40,016 bases of DNA from Planctomycetota bacterium (GTDB lineage: Bacteria > Planctomycetota > Phycisphaerae > Sedimentisphaerales > Anaerobacaceae): assembly GCA_019456255.1 (NCBI GenBank), contig VRUG01000022.1, positions 1 to 40,016 on the forward strand, written 5' to 3'. Shown piece after piece: positions 6,990-15,118 of this stretch. Position numbers and translations under genes: made by a program. Under the pieces are notes generated by a model, which saw only the letters and a program-made list of their open reading frames with translations, ran no database searches and had not been told where the DNA came from. Every line of letters begins with the position of its first letter. The stretch's first letter is position 1.

Positions 6990-7160
6990 ATGGCTAAGAG
7001 AAAAAGTAAACGTGAGTATGTTTGGCTTGAGTGCAAGGAGTGTTCCGAGCGTAATTACCGCACGAGTGTTAGTGTTGCGGAGGGTACTCCTAAGTTTGAG
7101 CTTAGTAAGTACTGTAAAAGGGAGCGTAAGCATACGGCTCATAAGATACGCCGTAAGTAG
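6990..7160 (+). CDS. rpmG: Ribosomal protein bL33
   Basis: 56 aa, ATG at 6990 with AGGAA just upstream. The sequence (MAKRKSKREYVWLECKEC ... RNYRTSVS ... ELSKYC ... RKHTAHKIRRK) is plainly bL33 of the large subunit. The first zinc pair CKEC is intact, but the second, usually CxxC in zinc-binding bL33, reads CKRE, so one ligand is lost. The position between tuf and tRNA-Trp/secE is the common bacterial order. Confidence 0.95.
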   Translation: MAKRKSKREYVWLECKECSERNYRTSVSVAEGTPKFELSKYCKRERKHTAHKIRRK

Positions 7161-7195
7161 GGCGTGTCCGGTTTACATTGACAACAGAATATAGT

Positions 7196-7268
7196 AGGCC
7201 AGTAGCTCAATTGGCAGAGCGTCGGTCTCCAAAACCGAAGGTTGGGGGTTCAACTCCTCCCTGGCCTG
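7196..7268 (+). tRNA. tRNA-Trp(CCA)
   Basis: 73-nt cloverleaf: acceptor AGGCCAG/CTGGCCT, D-stem GCTC/GAGC, anticodon stem TCGGT/ACCGA with loop CTCCAAA giving anticodon CCA, T-loop TTCAACT, discriminator G. CCA tail not encoded. A tRNA-Trp between rpmG and secE is a conserved arrangement in many bacteria. Confidence 0.95.
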
Positions 7269-7334
7269 TTTTATATTTGGTGGTGGTTTTGTAGTGAAGG
7301 GACGAGAGAAGTTTAGAAAAGCGAGAAGGTAACT

Positions 7335-7739
7335 ATGATATTTAGTATTTATAAACGCGGTCAAGGCAAATACACACGCCTTATCACCGGTTTTATTGCA
7401 GCGACGATAGTGATTCTTGGTTGTTTACGCCTTTATGTCAAGCTTGAAGCAGCCGAATTTGGCGTTGACCAGCAAACGACATTGCTGATAGCGACGCTGG
7501 TTCCGGCGAGCGTGTTTGTACTTCTTAGCTTATTAATTGTTTGGATAGTCAATAAGCCTTCGATAGCAGATTTTATGATAGCGGCTGAGGGTGAGATGAA
7601 GAAGGTGAGCTGGTCGAGTAGAAAAGAAATAACGGCATCGACGATAATTGTTATCTGCGTTGTTATATTGATGGCGACGCTGCTGTGGGGGGTTGATTTG
7701 ACGTTTAGAACGTTCTTTATGTGGTTGATAGGATATTAG
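7335..7739 (+). CDS. secE: Preprotein translocase subunit SecE
   Basis: 134 aa inner-membrane subunit that clamps SecY in the Sec translocon. Three hydrophobic segments lie at about residues 16-35, 48-71 and 102-128. The conserved cytoplasmic amphipathic stretch before the last helix is clear (GEMKKVSWSSRKEITAST). With three helices it is like the E. coli form rather than the single-helix form of Gram-positives. It follows tRNA-Trp and ends 7 bp before nusG, as expected for a secE-nusG pair. Confidence 0.95.
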   Translation: MIFSIYKRGQGKYTRLITGFIAATIVILGCLRLYVKLEAAEFGVDQQTTLLIATLVPASVFVLLSLLIVWIVNKPSIADFMIAAEGEMKKVSWSSRKEITASTIIVICVVILMATLLWGVDLTFRTFFMWLIGY

Positions 7740-7746
7740 GGTAATT

Positions 7747-8289
7747 ATGCGTTGGTATGTATTAAGAGTACAATCGAATAAAGAGATGCGTGTTCAGCGG
7801 GCATTGAAACAGCGTGTTGAGATGGAAAATCTGCATGATATTGTCGGCAGGATAGAGGTGCCGGTAGAGCAGGTTAAGCGTGTTCGGGGCAATAAGCAGT
7901 CGGTTCATAAGCGCAAGTTATATCCCGGCTATGTATTTATGGAGATGGAATCGTCCGAGGATGGCCGTGCCCCAGAGAAGGCGTGGTTTATGATCAAAGA
8001 GACATCCGGAGTTGGCGACTTTATAGGTACTGAGGGAATTCCGACGCCGATGCGTGATACGGATGTTGCCAAGATGCTTTTGGAAGCTGAGAGGCCCGAA
8101 GAGGCACCGACGATTAAGGTTGAATTCGATAAGGGTGACCAGATCAAGATACGCGAAGGTGCTTTTGAGAACTTTGAGGGCGTGGTTGATTCGATAGACG
8201 CAGAGCGTGGTATAGTGAAGGTGATAGTATCGATATTCGGGAGAAGTACCCCGCTTGATATTGAATACTGGCAGATAGAGAAGATTTAA
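7747..8289 (+). CDS. nusG: Transcription termination/antitermination protein NusG
   Basis: 180 aa. The N-terminal NGN domain that binds RNA polymerase starts with RWYVLRVQSNKEMRVQRAL and includes KRKLYPGYVFMEM; a C-terminal KOW domain follows (FDKGDQIKIREGAFENFEGVV ... FGRSTPLDIEYWQIEKI). It couples RNA polymerase to Rho or to the ribosome through uS10. Slightly shorter interdomain insert than in some planctomycetes; otherwise ordinary. Gap of 7 bp after secE and 22 bp before rplK. Confidence 0.97.
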   Translation: MRWYVLRVQSNKEMRVQRALKQRVEMENLHDIVGRIEVPVEQVKRVRGNKQSVHKRKLYPGYVFMEMESSEDGRAPEKAWFMIKETSGVGDFIGTEGIPTPMRDTDVAKMLLEAERPEEAPTIKVEFDKGDQIKIREGAFENFEGVVDSIDAERGIVKVIVSIFGRSTPLDIEYWQIEKI

Positions 8290-8311
8290 GAATAGAGACA
8301 AGGAATAACTA

Positions 8312-8737
8312 ATGGCTAAAGAAGTAGCGTTAAGAATAAAATTACAAGCGTCCGGCGGACAGGCGACGCCTGCACCTCCGATAGGTCCGGCATTGGGTCA
8401 GCATGGTATTAATATTGGTCAGTTCGTGTCACAGTTCAATGAACGTACGAAAGACCTTAATGGAATGACTGTGCCGGTAGTGATATCGCTTTATAAAGAT
8501 AAGAGCTTTGACTTTATTGTTAAGAGTCCTCCTGCGGCGGTTTTGCTCAAGCAAGAGGCAGGGCTGGCTAAGGGCAGCGGTGAACCAAATAAAGAAAAGG
8601 TTGGCAAGGTGACATCTGCACAGGTTCGCAAGATAGCAGAGAGGAAGTTCGAGGACCTGAACGCTTATGATATCGAGCAGGCAATGAAGATTATCGAGGG
8701 CACTGCCCGCAGTATGGGCATTGAGATAGAGGGTTAG
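8312..8737 (+). CDS. rplK: Ribosomal protein uL11
   Basis: 141 aa, the usual length. The N-terminal domain has the proline-rich segment [26 protein letters not shown] that contacts the factor-binding centre, and the C-terminal rRNA-binding domain ends with [12 protein letters not shown]. uL11 holds the GTPase-associated region of 23S rRNA and is the site of thiostrepton action. It is followed by rplA after 80 bp. In E. coli uL1 represses this pair by binding the mRNA; no clear uL1 site is recognised here. Confidence 0.97.
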   Translation: MAKEVALRIKLQASGGQATPAPPIGPALGQHGINIGQFVSQFNERTKDLNGMTVPVVISLYKDKSFDFIVKSPPAAVLLKQEAGLAKGSGEPNKEKVGKVTSAQVRKIAERKFEDLNAYDIEQAMKIIEGTARSMGIEIEG

Positions 8738-8817
8738 TAAAAGCAGCGCATACCACGGCGTGTAGTGGGAGCGAAGAGACGGTTTGTTAACCAGTTTTTT
8801 GCGAGGTGAAGAAAACT

Positions 8818-9492
8818 ATGGCAAAGAAAAGTAAAAGGTATGAGGCACAAGCTGAGCAGACGGGTACGGAGGCCTTGAGTTTGGCGGATGCGGTTGAAAA
8901 GGTCAAGTCATTCAAGGCCAAGTTCGACCAGACGGTTGAGTGTGTGATGAATCTGGGCATTGACCCGAAGCAGGCCGACCAATTAGTTCGGGGGTCAATA
9001 TCACTGCCTCACGGAATAGGTAAGCAGAAGAAGGTCATCGCATTTTGTGAGGATTCTGATATTGAAGCAGCTAAGGGAGCCGGGGCAATTGAAGCAGGCA
9101 GCGACGATTTAATCAAAAAGGTATCTGAGGGCTGGCTCGATTTTGATGTAGCGATAGCCTCACCGAGAGTAATGGGTAAGGTTGGTAAGCTTGGACGAGT
9201 ACTTGGTCCGCAGGGTAAGATGCCCTCACCTAAGAACGGCACGATAACAGCGGATGTGATATCGGCGGTAACTGAGTTTGTAGCGGGCAAAGTTGAGTAT
9301 AGAAATGATGCAGGCGGTAATATTCACGCGGTAGTCGGCAAGCAGAGTTTTGAGTCTGCGAAGCTTGCAGAGAATATTGATGCTTTTATTGCTCAAATAA
9401 AGAAGGTTAAGCCGGCGTCGTCAAAAGGTACCTATATCAAGAAGATAGTACTATCGGCAACGATGAGCCCGGGAGTAGCGTTAAGCATTTAG
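8818..9492 (+). CDS. rplA: Ribosomal protein uL1
   Basis: 224 aa from ATG 8818. An in-frame GTG at 8806 overlaps the GAGGTG ribosome site and is rejected as the start. Typical L1 signatures are MNLGIDPKQADQLVRGSISLPHG near residue 45-65, ASPRVMGKVGKLGRVLGPQGKMPSPKNGT in the middle, and a C-terminal KGTYIKKIVLSATMSPGV. uL1 forms the mobile L1 stalk that moves with deacylated tRNA. A 288-bp gap with REP-like hairpins follows before rplJ, which is unusual for this operon. Confidence 0.97.
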   Translation: MAKKSKRYEAQAEQTGTEALSLADAVEKVKSFKAKFDQTVECVMNLGIDPKQADQLVRGSISLPHGIGKQKKVIAFCEDSDIEAAKGAGAIEAGSDDLIKKVSEGWLDFDVAIASPRVMGKVGKLGRVLGPQGKMPSPKNGTITADVISAVTEFVAGKVEYRNDAGGNIHAVVGKQSFESAKLAENIDAFIAQIKKVKPASSKGTYIKKIVLSATMSPGVALSI

Positions 9493-9502
9493 CGGGTTTT
9501 TC

Positions 9503-9639
9503 GTGTTGCAGGATAGAGAGAACCCCGACCACAGGTGTCGGGGCTAAACGATATGGAAACCCCCAAGGTAAACTTGGGGGCTAAATGATAACGAACCCTG
9601 CCATAGTGATGGCAGGGCTAAACGAAATGTGTTGCAGGA
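9503..9639. repeat. REP-like hairpin cluster A, flanked by an 11-bp direct repeat
   Basis: Three hairpins in a row share the frame AACCC-stem-GGGCTAAA(C/T)GA but differ in stem and loop: CCCCGAC/GTCGGGG (9523-9543), CCCCCAAG/CTTGGGGG (9560-9580) and CCCTGCCAT/ATGGCAGGG (9596-9617). GTGTTGCAGGA occurs at both ends, 9503-9513 and 9629-9639. Related hairpins recur between rplL and rpoB. Confidence 0.75.
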
Positions 9640-9693
9640 ATGACAAAGTTGGGCAGGCAATGACAGGATGTTAGAGGTTATTTCAGATTTTTG

Positions 9694-9742
9694 TTGAGCA
9701 ATAAATTGTATCGAACTTTAACGATACCTACGGCATGAATTT
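9694..9742. repeat. Copy 1 of a duplicated intergenic segment
   Basis: Begins TTGAGCAATAA and ends GGCATGAATTT; it closely matches 11153-11216 apart from a few substitutions and a 15-base length difference. It contains the hairpin GTATCG-(8)-CGATAC. It lies 38 bp before rplJ; the other copy lies upstream of rpoB. Confidence 0.65.
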
Positions 9743-9780
9743 GTTGGCAGATAGATAATAAAAAGAGTAAAGGTGAAAAA

Positions 9781-10323
9781 ATGAGTAAATACGTAAAAGG
9801 CTTATTGGAAGCGGAACTCAAGCAAAAGATTGAAGACAATAGTATCGAAGATTTTCTGGTTATGAGTCTAACCGGTATCAGCGGCACGGACAACAATTTG
9901 CTTCGCGGCGAGCTGAAGAAAGAAGGCATTGGCTTGATGGTGGTTAAGAACGCACTGTTCAAACGTGCGTTAAAGAGTCACGATATGCCTGATGCAGCTG
10001 AGATGTTCGAAGGCGCGTGTGCGGTGGCTTTTGGCGGAGACAGCATCGTTGATATAGCCAAGCAGATGGTTGACTGGCAAAAGAAGGTTCCGACTCTGGA
10101 GATCAAGGGCGCGTTCCTTGAGGGTGGGATCCTTGATTCGAAGTCAGCGACGGCGTTATCTAAGATGTCGAACAGGGCGGAGCTATTGAGTCAGCTTGTT
10201 TCTACGATACAGTCGCCAGCGAGCAATATTGCCGGTGCAATCGCATCTCCGGGTGGTATTATCGCAGGTTGCTTAAAGACCATGATTGAAAACGAAGACG
10301 ATTCAGAAAATCAGGCAGCATAA
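9781..10323 (+). CDS. rplJ: Ribosomal protein uL10
   Basis: 180 aa. The N-terminal globular domain is recognisable (SIEDFLVMSLTGISGTDNNLLRGELKKEGIGLMVVKNALFKRALK), followed by the C-terminal helical segment that carries bL12 dimers (SNIAGAIASPGGIIAGCLKTMIE). uL10 is the base of the L7/L12 stalk. A ribosome site AAAGGTG precedes the ATG. In E. coli the uL10-bL12 complex represses its own mRNA leader; here the leader contains copy 1 of the duplicated segment, and whether that matters is unknown. Confidence 0.95.
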   Translation: MSKYVKGLLEAELKQKIEDNSIEDFLVMSLTGISGTDNNLLRGELKKEGIGLMVVKNALFKRALKSHDMPDAAEMFEGACAVAFGGDSIVDIAKQMVDWQKKVPTLEIKGAFLEGGILDSKSATALSKMSNRAELLSQLVSTIQSPASNIAGAIASPGGIIAGCLKTMIENEDDSENQAA

Positions 10324-10340
10324 ATTATGAATATAAACCA

Positions 10341-10405
10341 GTCGTGATGGCTGCCCCTTTTACGGGTTAAACGGGACGGAGTAGTTTCGGCTACCATCAG
10401 ACGTT
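10341..10405 (+). promoter_or_regulatory. Structured rplJ-rplL intergenic region
   Basis: In the 103-bp spacer GATGG (near 10346) can pair with CCATC (near 10393), with CCC...GGG pairings inside (10353-10375). It has no T-run. A role in adjusting the high bL12:uL10 ratio is possible but only inferred. Confidence 0.3.
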
Positions 10406-10426
10406 AAGAGATAGGAGTTCAGTAAA

Positions 10427-10867
10427 ATGGCAGAAGAAGAAAAAGCAACAGAATCAACAGAAGCACCAGCAGAGGCATCAAGTGAACGTGAATGGAGCAA
10501 GGACACTAAGACTCTTGGCGACAAGATAGTTAAGCTTACCTTGATGCAGGCCAAAGAGCTTGGTGATTATCTTAAGGATGAGCACGATATTGAGCCGGCA
10601 GCAGGCGGAGCGGTAATGGTAGCCGGGCCGGCAGCAGCAGAAGAAGTTGAAGAAAAGACTACTTTTGATGTTATGTTGAAGAATTTCGGTGAGAAGAAGA
10701 TTCAGGTCATCAAAGAGGTTAGGGCATTGACTGGTCTTGGTCTTAAAGAAGCTAAGGACCTTGTAGAAAGTGCACCTACGGCAGTCAAAGAAGGGCTAAC
10801 TAAGGAAGACGCCGAAGCTGCTCAGAAGAAGCTTGAAGAAGTTGGTGCAACAGTAGAGTTAGCTTAA
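10427..10867 (+). CDS. rplL: Ribosomal protein bL12 (L7/L12)
   Basis: 146 aa, about 20 longer than usual because of an N-terminal extension rich in Glu/Ala/Ser/Thr ([20 protein letters not shown], residues 2-21). Then come the dimerisation helix ([22 protein letters not shown]), a short Ala/Gly/Pro hinge and the C-terminal factor-binding domain ([26 protein letters not shown] ... GATVELA). It recruits translation GTPases to the ribosome. The extension is likely disordered. A 446-bp gap to rpoB follows. Confidence 0.97.
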   Translation: MAEEEKATESTEAPAEASSEREWSKDTKTLGDKIVKLTLMQAKELGDYLKDEHDIEPAAGGAVMVAGPAAAEEVEEKTTFDVMLKNFGEKKIQVIKEVRALTGLGLKEAKDLVESAPTAVKEGLTKEDAEAAQKKLEEVGATVELA

Positions 10868-10878
10868 TAATTCAACCA

Positions 10879-10900
10879 GACCGATTTTGACAAATCGGTC
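10879..10900 (+). terminator. Hairpin after rplL (possible attenuator)
   Basis: Perfect 9-bp arms GACCGATTT / AAATCGGTC with a TGAC loop, 12 bases after the rplL stop. No real T-run follows, so it may be an RNA processing or pausing site rather than a terminator. Its 3' arm overlaps the left 14-bp direct repeat. Confidence 0.4.
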
Positions 10901-11231
10901 AGTTTGAGGAATTCAGAATGGTTGACAAATGTCGTGACCTAACCCCCAGGGTAAACCTGGGGGCTAAGCAAAATGGCGAAACCCCGACCACAGGTGTCGG
11001 GGGTAAATAGGACGGCCCCCTGCCGCAAGCGGCAGGGCTAAACGGGATGGATTCCTGCTTTCGCAGGAATGACCCTGCTTCGCCAAGGCTACGCAGGGCA
11101 GGCAAAACACCCTGTGCTGTCGTTTAGGGCTTTGATGGCGGGAATGACAAAGTTGAGCAATAAGTTATATCGAAATTTAATGATACCTATACCTAAGGCA
11201 CAAGTGGCATGAATTTTTCGGTCAGTTTGAG
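10895..11231. repeat. REP-like hairpin cluster B, flanked by a 14-bp direct repeat
   Basis: TCGGTCAGTTTGAG occurs exactly at 10895-10908 and 11218-11231. Between the copies lie five hairpins: CCCCCAGG/CCTGGGGG (10943-10963), CCCCGAC/GTCGGGG (10982-11002), CCCTGCCGC/GCGGCAGGG (11018-11037), ATTCCTGC/GCAGGAAT (11051-11070) and CCCTGC/GCAGGG (11073-11098), then copy 2 of the duplicated segment. The stretch accounts for most of the 446-bp rplL-rpoB gap. The remaining 82 bp before rpoB show only a ribosome site. Confidence 0.75.
11153..11216. repeat. Copy 2 of a duplicated intergenic segment
   Basis: Matches 9694-9742 (TTGAGCAATAA ... GGCATGAATTT). The small TATCG...GATA stem is kept with one wobble pair. 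In both places the segment follows a REP-like cluster and GGAATGACAAAGTTG, so cluster and segment may have moved together. Confidence 0.65.
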
Positions 11232-11313
11232 TTAGTTATAAGTTTGAAGTAGTTAACCGTTAGTAGATTGGGATTACGACGTTAGACATTAGTTGCTATT
11301 AAAGGAGCACTAA

Positions 11314-14300
11314 ATGGTTTCGCGAACATTTCGCAATTTTGGTAAAGTTAAGGATGTGGTAGAGATACCGGATCTGGTAGCGATACAGAGAGGCAGCTAT
11401 GCCCGTTTTCTTCAAAAGGATGTAGCTCCTACCAAACGTAAGAAGCAGGGTCTTGAGGCATTGTTCAGTGAGATATTCCCCATCGAAAGTTATGATAAAT
11501 CGATGAAGCTCGAATATCTTTATTACGAGTTGGAAGAGGCTCGTTATTCGCCGACAGAGTGTCGTCAGATTCGCCTGACTTATGGTTATCCGATGAAGAT
11601 AACCTGTCGTCTTAAGACCAAAGAAGGTGAGGACTTTACCGAGCAGTCTATCTATCTTGGTGAGATTCCTGTAATGATAGGCGGCGGTGAGTTCATTATC
11701 AACGGCGCAGAGCGTGTGATAGTGAGTCAGCTTCACCGCAGTCCTGGTGTCGATTTTCTAATCGACAGTAAGGAAGGCGACCGTATTTTGCATGGGGGCA
11801 GGATAATTCCTGAGCGTGGCAGTTGGATAGAGATTTCTGTGACGAAGAAGGATGTTCTGGTTGTCAAGATCGACCAGTCCAGCAAGATATCAGCAACGAC
11901 TTTTTTGCGTGCGATAGACCCTGAACATGATGAGACCGAAACAATTCTTCGTATGTTTTATCCAACGAAGATGGTAACCAAGGCCAAACTTACAGCTGAC
12001 ATGTGGGCGGTAGGTCAGATAGTTGATACTGAGACCGGTGAAGTTACAGTTAAGGCCGGCACCCAGATTGGTGAGCGATTGTCTTTGCTTCAGCAAAGTA
12101 AGCTCAAGAAGATAGAGATTATCGAGCAGGTTAGTGACCCGATAATTTTAAATACAATTGCCGAAGATGACTGCAGTGACCAGGAGCAGGCACTGCTGAA
12201 GTTTTATATGCGGCTGCGACCTGGTAATCCTCCTAACATTGAAAAGGCGAGGACATTTTTCCAGGAGAAGTTTTTCGATGTTAATCGTTATCGTCTTGGC
12301 AAGGTCGGCAGGTTCAGACTGAATCGTAAGTTCGAGCAGAATGTTAGCGAGACAGAGATGACGCTTCGTCCTGAAGATTTTCTTAATACGATGAGATACG
12401 TAATAAAGCTTCGTAACAATGAGGGCACTGTTGATGATATCGACCATCTTGGTAACAGGCGTCTTCGCACGATAGATGAACTTGCAGGAGATGAGATTCG
12501 CAAGGGGCTTTTGAAACTTCGCAAGACGGTTCAGGAGCGGATGAGTTCCAAGAGGGACAGCGAAGACAAAGTACGTATAGCTGACCTGGTAAATTCCAAG
12601 AGTGTTTCGAGCAGTATAAATTACTTTTTCGGCAGAGGCGAGTTGAGCCAGATAGTTGACCAGACCAATGCATTGAGTCAGTTGACGCATGAGCGTAGAT
12701 TGTCGGCACTTGGTCCTGGCGGATTGAACAGGCGCCGTGCCGGTTTTGAAGTTCGTGACGTTCATATCAGCCATTACGGCAGGATTTGTCCGATTGAGAC
12801 GCCTGAAGGTACTAATATTGGTTTGATAGCATCTTTGGCGATTTACTCGAGTATCGACCAATACGGATTTCTTCTGACACCTTATTGTAAGGTAGTCAAA
12901 GGTAAAGTGACTAAGGATGTTGACTATTTGCGTGCCGATGAGGATATGAAATCGGTGATCGCGGCACCTGGTACTGTTGATCAGGCGACCAACAGGATTC
13001 ATGAGGGCATGGTATTAGCTCTTAAGAATGGTGAGCTTTCTCAGGTATCAGATAAGGACGTTGATTATGTTGATATTTCTCCGAAGCAAACGGTAGGAAT
13101 TTCGGCGTCGCTGATCCCATTTTTGGAACATGATGATGCGAACCGTGCGTTGATGGGTTCTAACATGCAGAGGCAAGCGGTTCCTCTATTGAAGGTCGAT
13201 ATGCCTTTAGTAGGTACAGGAATGGAAAAAGTTGTTGGCCAGAACTCAAGTATGGTAGTTCGTGCCCGCAATAAGGGTGTTGTGACGAGTATTGACGCGA
13301 CGAAAATAGTAATTAATCAGACCGATGAGTATATTCTTGAAAAGTTTATCGGCTTGAACGAGAGAACGTGTTTGAATCAAAAGCCGATAGTTAGTCTTGG
13401 CGACAAGATTGAGAAGGGCCAGATTCTGGCTGACGGCGGGGGCACCGACAATGGAGTGTTGGCATTAGGGAAGAATCTTCTTGTCGGTTTTGTGTCTTTT
13501 GAAGGATTTAATTTTGAGGACGCGATTATTGTCAGTGAGAAACTTGTTAAGAATGACGAGTTTACAAGTATTCATATTGACGAGTTTACCGCGGAGGTCA
13601 GAGAGACACGTCTTGGTAAGGAAGAATTTACGAATGATATTCCCAATGTCAGCGAGAAAGCTTTAAGTAATCTGGATGAGTACGGTGTTATCTGCGAAGG
13701 TACCCGTATCTGTCCTGGTGACATATTAGTTGGAAAGGTTGTACCGAAGAGTAAGACCGAGCTGACACCGGAAGAGAAACTTTTGCATGCGATATTCGGC
13801 AGGGCAGGTGAGGATGTTAAGAATGATTCTCTTTGTCTTCCAAGTGGTTATGAAGGTGTGGTAATCAAGACAGATAAGTTTACTCGCCGCGGTGCGGGCG
13901 GGGAAGAGGAAAAGAAAGCTCTTCGCGCACAGATAAAAGAATATCGCAGTAAGATGCAAAGCAGAGAGTGCCTTGTATTCAAGCAGATGGTCGAGGCTAT
14001 CCACGATAAGCACGAGGTTAATATAATAGACCCGTCGACACGTCAGAAAGTTGGTATTAGTGAAGACGAAGATGTTATTTACGAGCAGATAGAGAACTTT
14101 AATATCAAGTGGATCAAGCCTGCGGCGATGCGTGAGAAAGTCCAGAAGATAGTAGATCAATTCTGGGAGAAGATAACAGAAACACAGGATGAAAAGAACC
14201 GCAAGCTTGAGTGTATGAAACATGGCGACGAACTTCCTAATGGTGTTCTTCAGATGGTTAAGATTTACGTTGCAGCTAAGCGAACCCTTTCGATTGGTGA

Positions 14301-15072
14301 TAAGATGGCAGGGCGTCACGGTAACAAGGGTGTGATAGCTAAGATAATGCCGGTAGAGGACATGCCGTTTTTGGAAGATGGTACACCGCTTGACATTCTA
14401 TTGAATCCTCTCGGTGTTCCGAGTCGTATGAATGTTGGTCAGATTCTTGAAACGCATCTTGGGTGGGTTGCTAAGGTGTTAGGGTTTAACGCTGTTACGC
14501 CTGTGTTTGATGGTGCGAGTGAAGAGGATATAAATAATTTAACGCGAGAAGCGAATGAGCTTGTCGGTAATCGTGAGGCTGATTTGGCTAAGAGCAATGG
14601 CGTACCTTCAGATAGTGAACTATTCGTAAATATTCCCGAGACCCTTAAGACTCAGCTTTACGATGGTCGTACCGGTGAGCCTTTTATTCAGAAGGCGACA
14701 ATCGGTTATATCTATATGATGAAGCTTCACCATCTCGTGGACGACAAGATTCATGCTCGTGCTACGGGGCCTTACAGTCTTATTACGCAGCAGCCTTTAG
14801 GCGGCAAGGCTCGAACGGGTGGCCAGCGATTTGGCGAGATGGAAGTTTGGGCCCTTGAGGGTTATGGGGCAGCTTATACATTGCAGGAAATGTTGACGGT
14901 CAAGAGTGATGACGTTGAGGGCCGTACTAAGATATACGAGTCAATGGTCAAAGGTAAAAATACATTGGAGGCGGGAACGCCGTTGTCTTTCGATGTTTTA
15001 TGTAACGAAATAAGAGGGTTGTGTTTGAATATTCAGCTTGAGAAACGAAGGCTTGGTGCGGCGACTCTTTAA
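11314..15072 (+). CDS. rpoB: RNA polymerase beta subunit
   Basis: 1252 aa, ATG preceded by AAAGGAG. All beta landmarks are present: the N-terminal lobe, the rifampicin region ([19 protein letters not shown] then [15 protein letters not shown]), [19 protein letters not shown], and the C-terminal [20 protein letters not shown] clamp segment. By alignment from memory, the residues most often mutated in rifampicin resistance (E. coli Q513, D516, H526, R529, S531) are the sensitive type; N518 is Thr and M515 is Val. The length is near the short end, lacking the large E. coli insertions. It forms the catalytic core with rpoC, 46 bp downstream. Confidence 0.98.
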   Translation: MVSRTFRNFGKVKDVVEIPDLVAIQRGSYARFLQKDVAPTKRKKQGLEALFSEIFPIESYDKSMKLEYLYYELEEARYSPTECRQIRLTYGYPMKITCRLKTKEGEDFTEQSIYLGEIPVMIGGGEFIINGAERVIVSQLHRSPGVDFLIDSKEGDRILHGGRIIPERGSWIEISVTKKDVLVVKIDQSSKISATTFLRAIDPEHDETETILRMFYPTKMVTKAKLTADMWAVGQIVDTETGEVTVKAGTQIGERLSLLQQSKLKKIEIIEQVSDPIILNTIAEDDCSDQEQALLKFYMRLRPGNPPNIEKARTFFQEKFFDVNRYRLGKVGRFRLNRKFEQNVSETEMTLRPEDFLNTMRYVIKLRNNEGTVDDIDHLGNRRLRTIDELAGDEIRKGLLKLRKTVQERMSSKRDSEDKVRIADLVNSKSVSSSINYFFGRGELSQIVDQTNALSQLTHERRLSALGPGGLNRRRAGFEVRDVHISHYGRICPIETPEGTNIGLIASLAIYSSIDQYGFLLTPYCKVVKGKVTKDVDYLRADEDMKSVIAAPGTVDQATNRIHEGMVLALKNGELSQVSDKDVDYVDISPKQTVGISASLIPFLEHDDANRALMGSNMQRQAVPLLKVDMPLVGTGMEKVVGQNSSMVVRARNKGVVTSIDATKIVINQTDEYILEKFIGLNERTCLNQKPIVSLGDKIEKGQILADGGGTDNGVLALGKNLLVGFVSFEGFNFEDAIIVSEKLVKNDEFTSIHIDEFTAEVRETRLGKEEFTNDIPNVSEKALSNLDEYGVICEGTRICPGDILVGKVVPKSKTELTPEEKLLHAIFGRAGEDVKNDSLCLPSGYEGVVIKTDKFTRRGAGGEEEKKALRAQIKEYRSKMQSRECLVFKQMVEAIHDKHEVNIIDPSTRQKVGISEDEDVIYEQIENFNIKWIKPAAMREKVQKIVDQFWEKITETQDEKNRKLECMKHGDELPNGVLQMVKIYVAAKRTLSIGDKMAGRHGNKGVIAKIMPVEDMPFLEDGTPLDILLNPLGVPSRMNVGQILETHLGWVAKVLGFNAVTPVFDGASEEDINNLTREANELVGNREADLAKSNGVPSDSELFVNIPETLKTQLYDGRTGEPFIQKATIGYIYMMKLHHLVDDKIHARATGPYSLITQQPLGGKARTGGQRFGEMEVWALEGYGAAYTLQEMLTVKSDDVEGRTKIYESMVKGKNTLEAGTPLSFDVLCNEIRGLCLNIQLEKRRLGAATL

Positions 15073-15118
15073 GAGTCAACATTTGCGAACTCGAAAAAAA
15101 ATTAGGAGTCATGCTTAA

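Noticed and set aside
8806..8817. GTG start for rplA
   Set aside because: It overlaps the GAGGTG ribosome site of the ATG at 8818.
9503..11231. Possible CRISPR array in the rplA-rpoB region
   Set aside because: The repeated units are palindromes with variable stems and irregular spacing; there are no constant direct repeats separating unique spacers and no cas genes.
12148..13002. 284-codon open frame on the minus strand inside rpoB
   Set aside because: It lies wholly antisense to conserved rpoB codons and its protein matches no family I know; long antisense frames are common over such genes.
13726..14319. 197-codon minus-strand frame inside rpoB
   Set aside because: Shadow of rpoB codon usage with no motif and no ribosome site.
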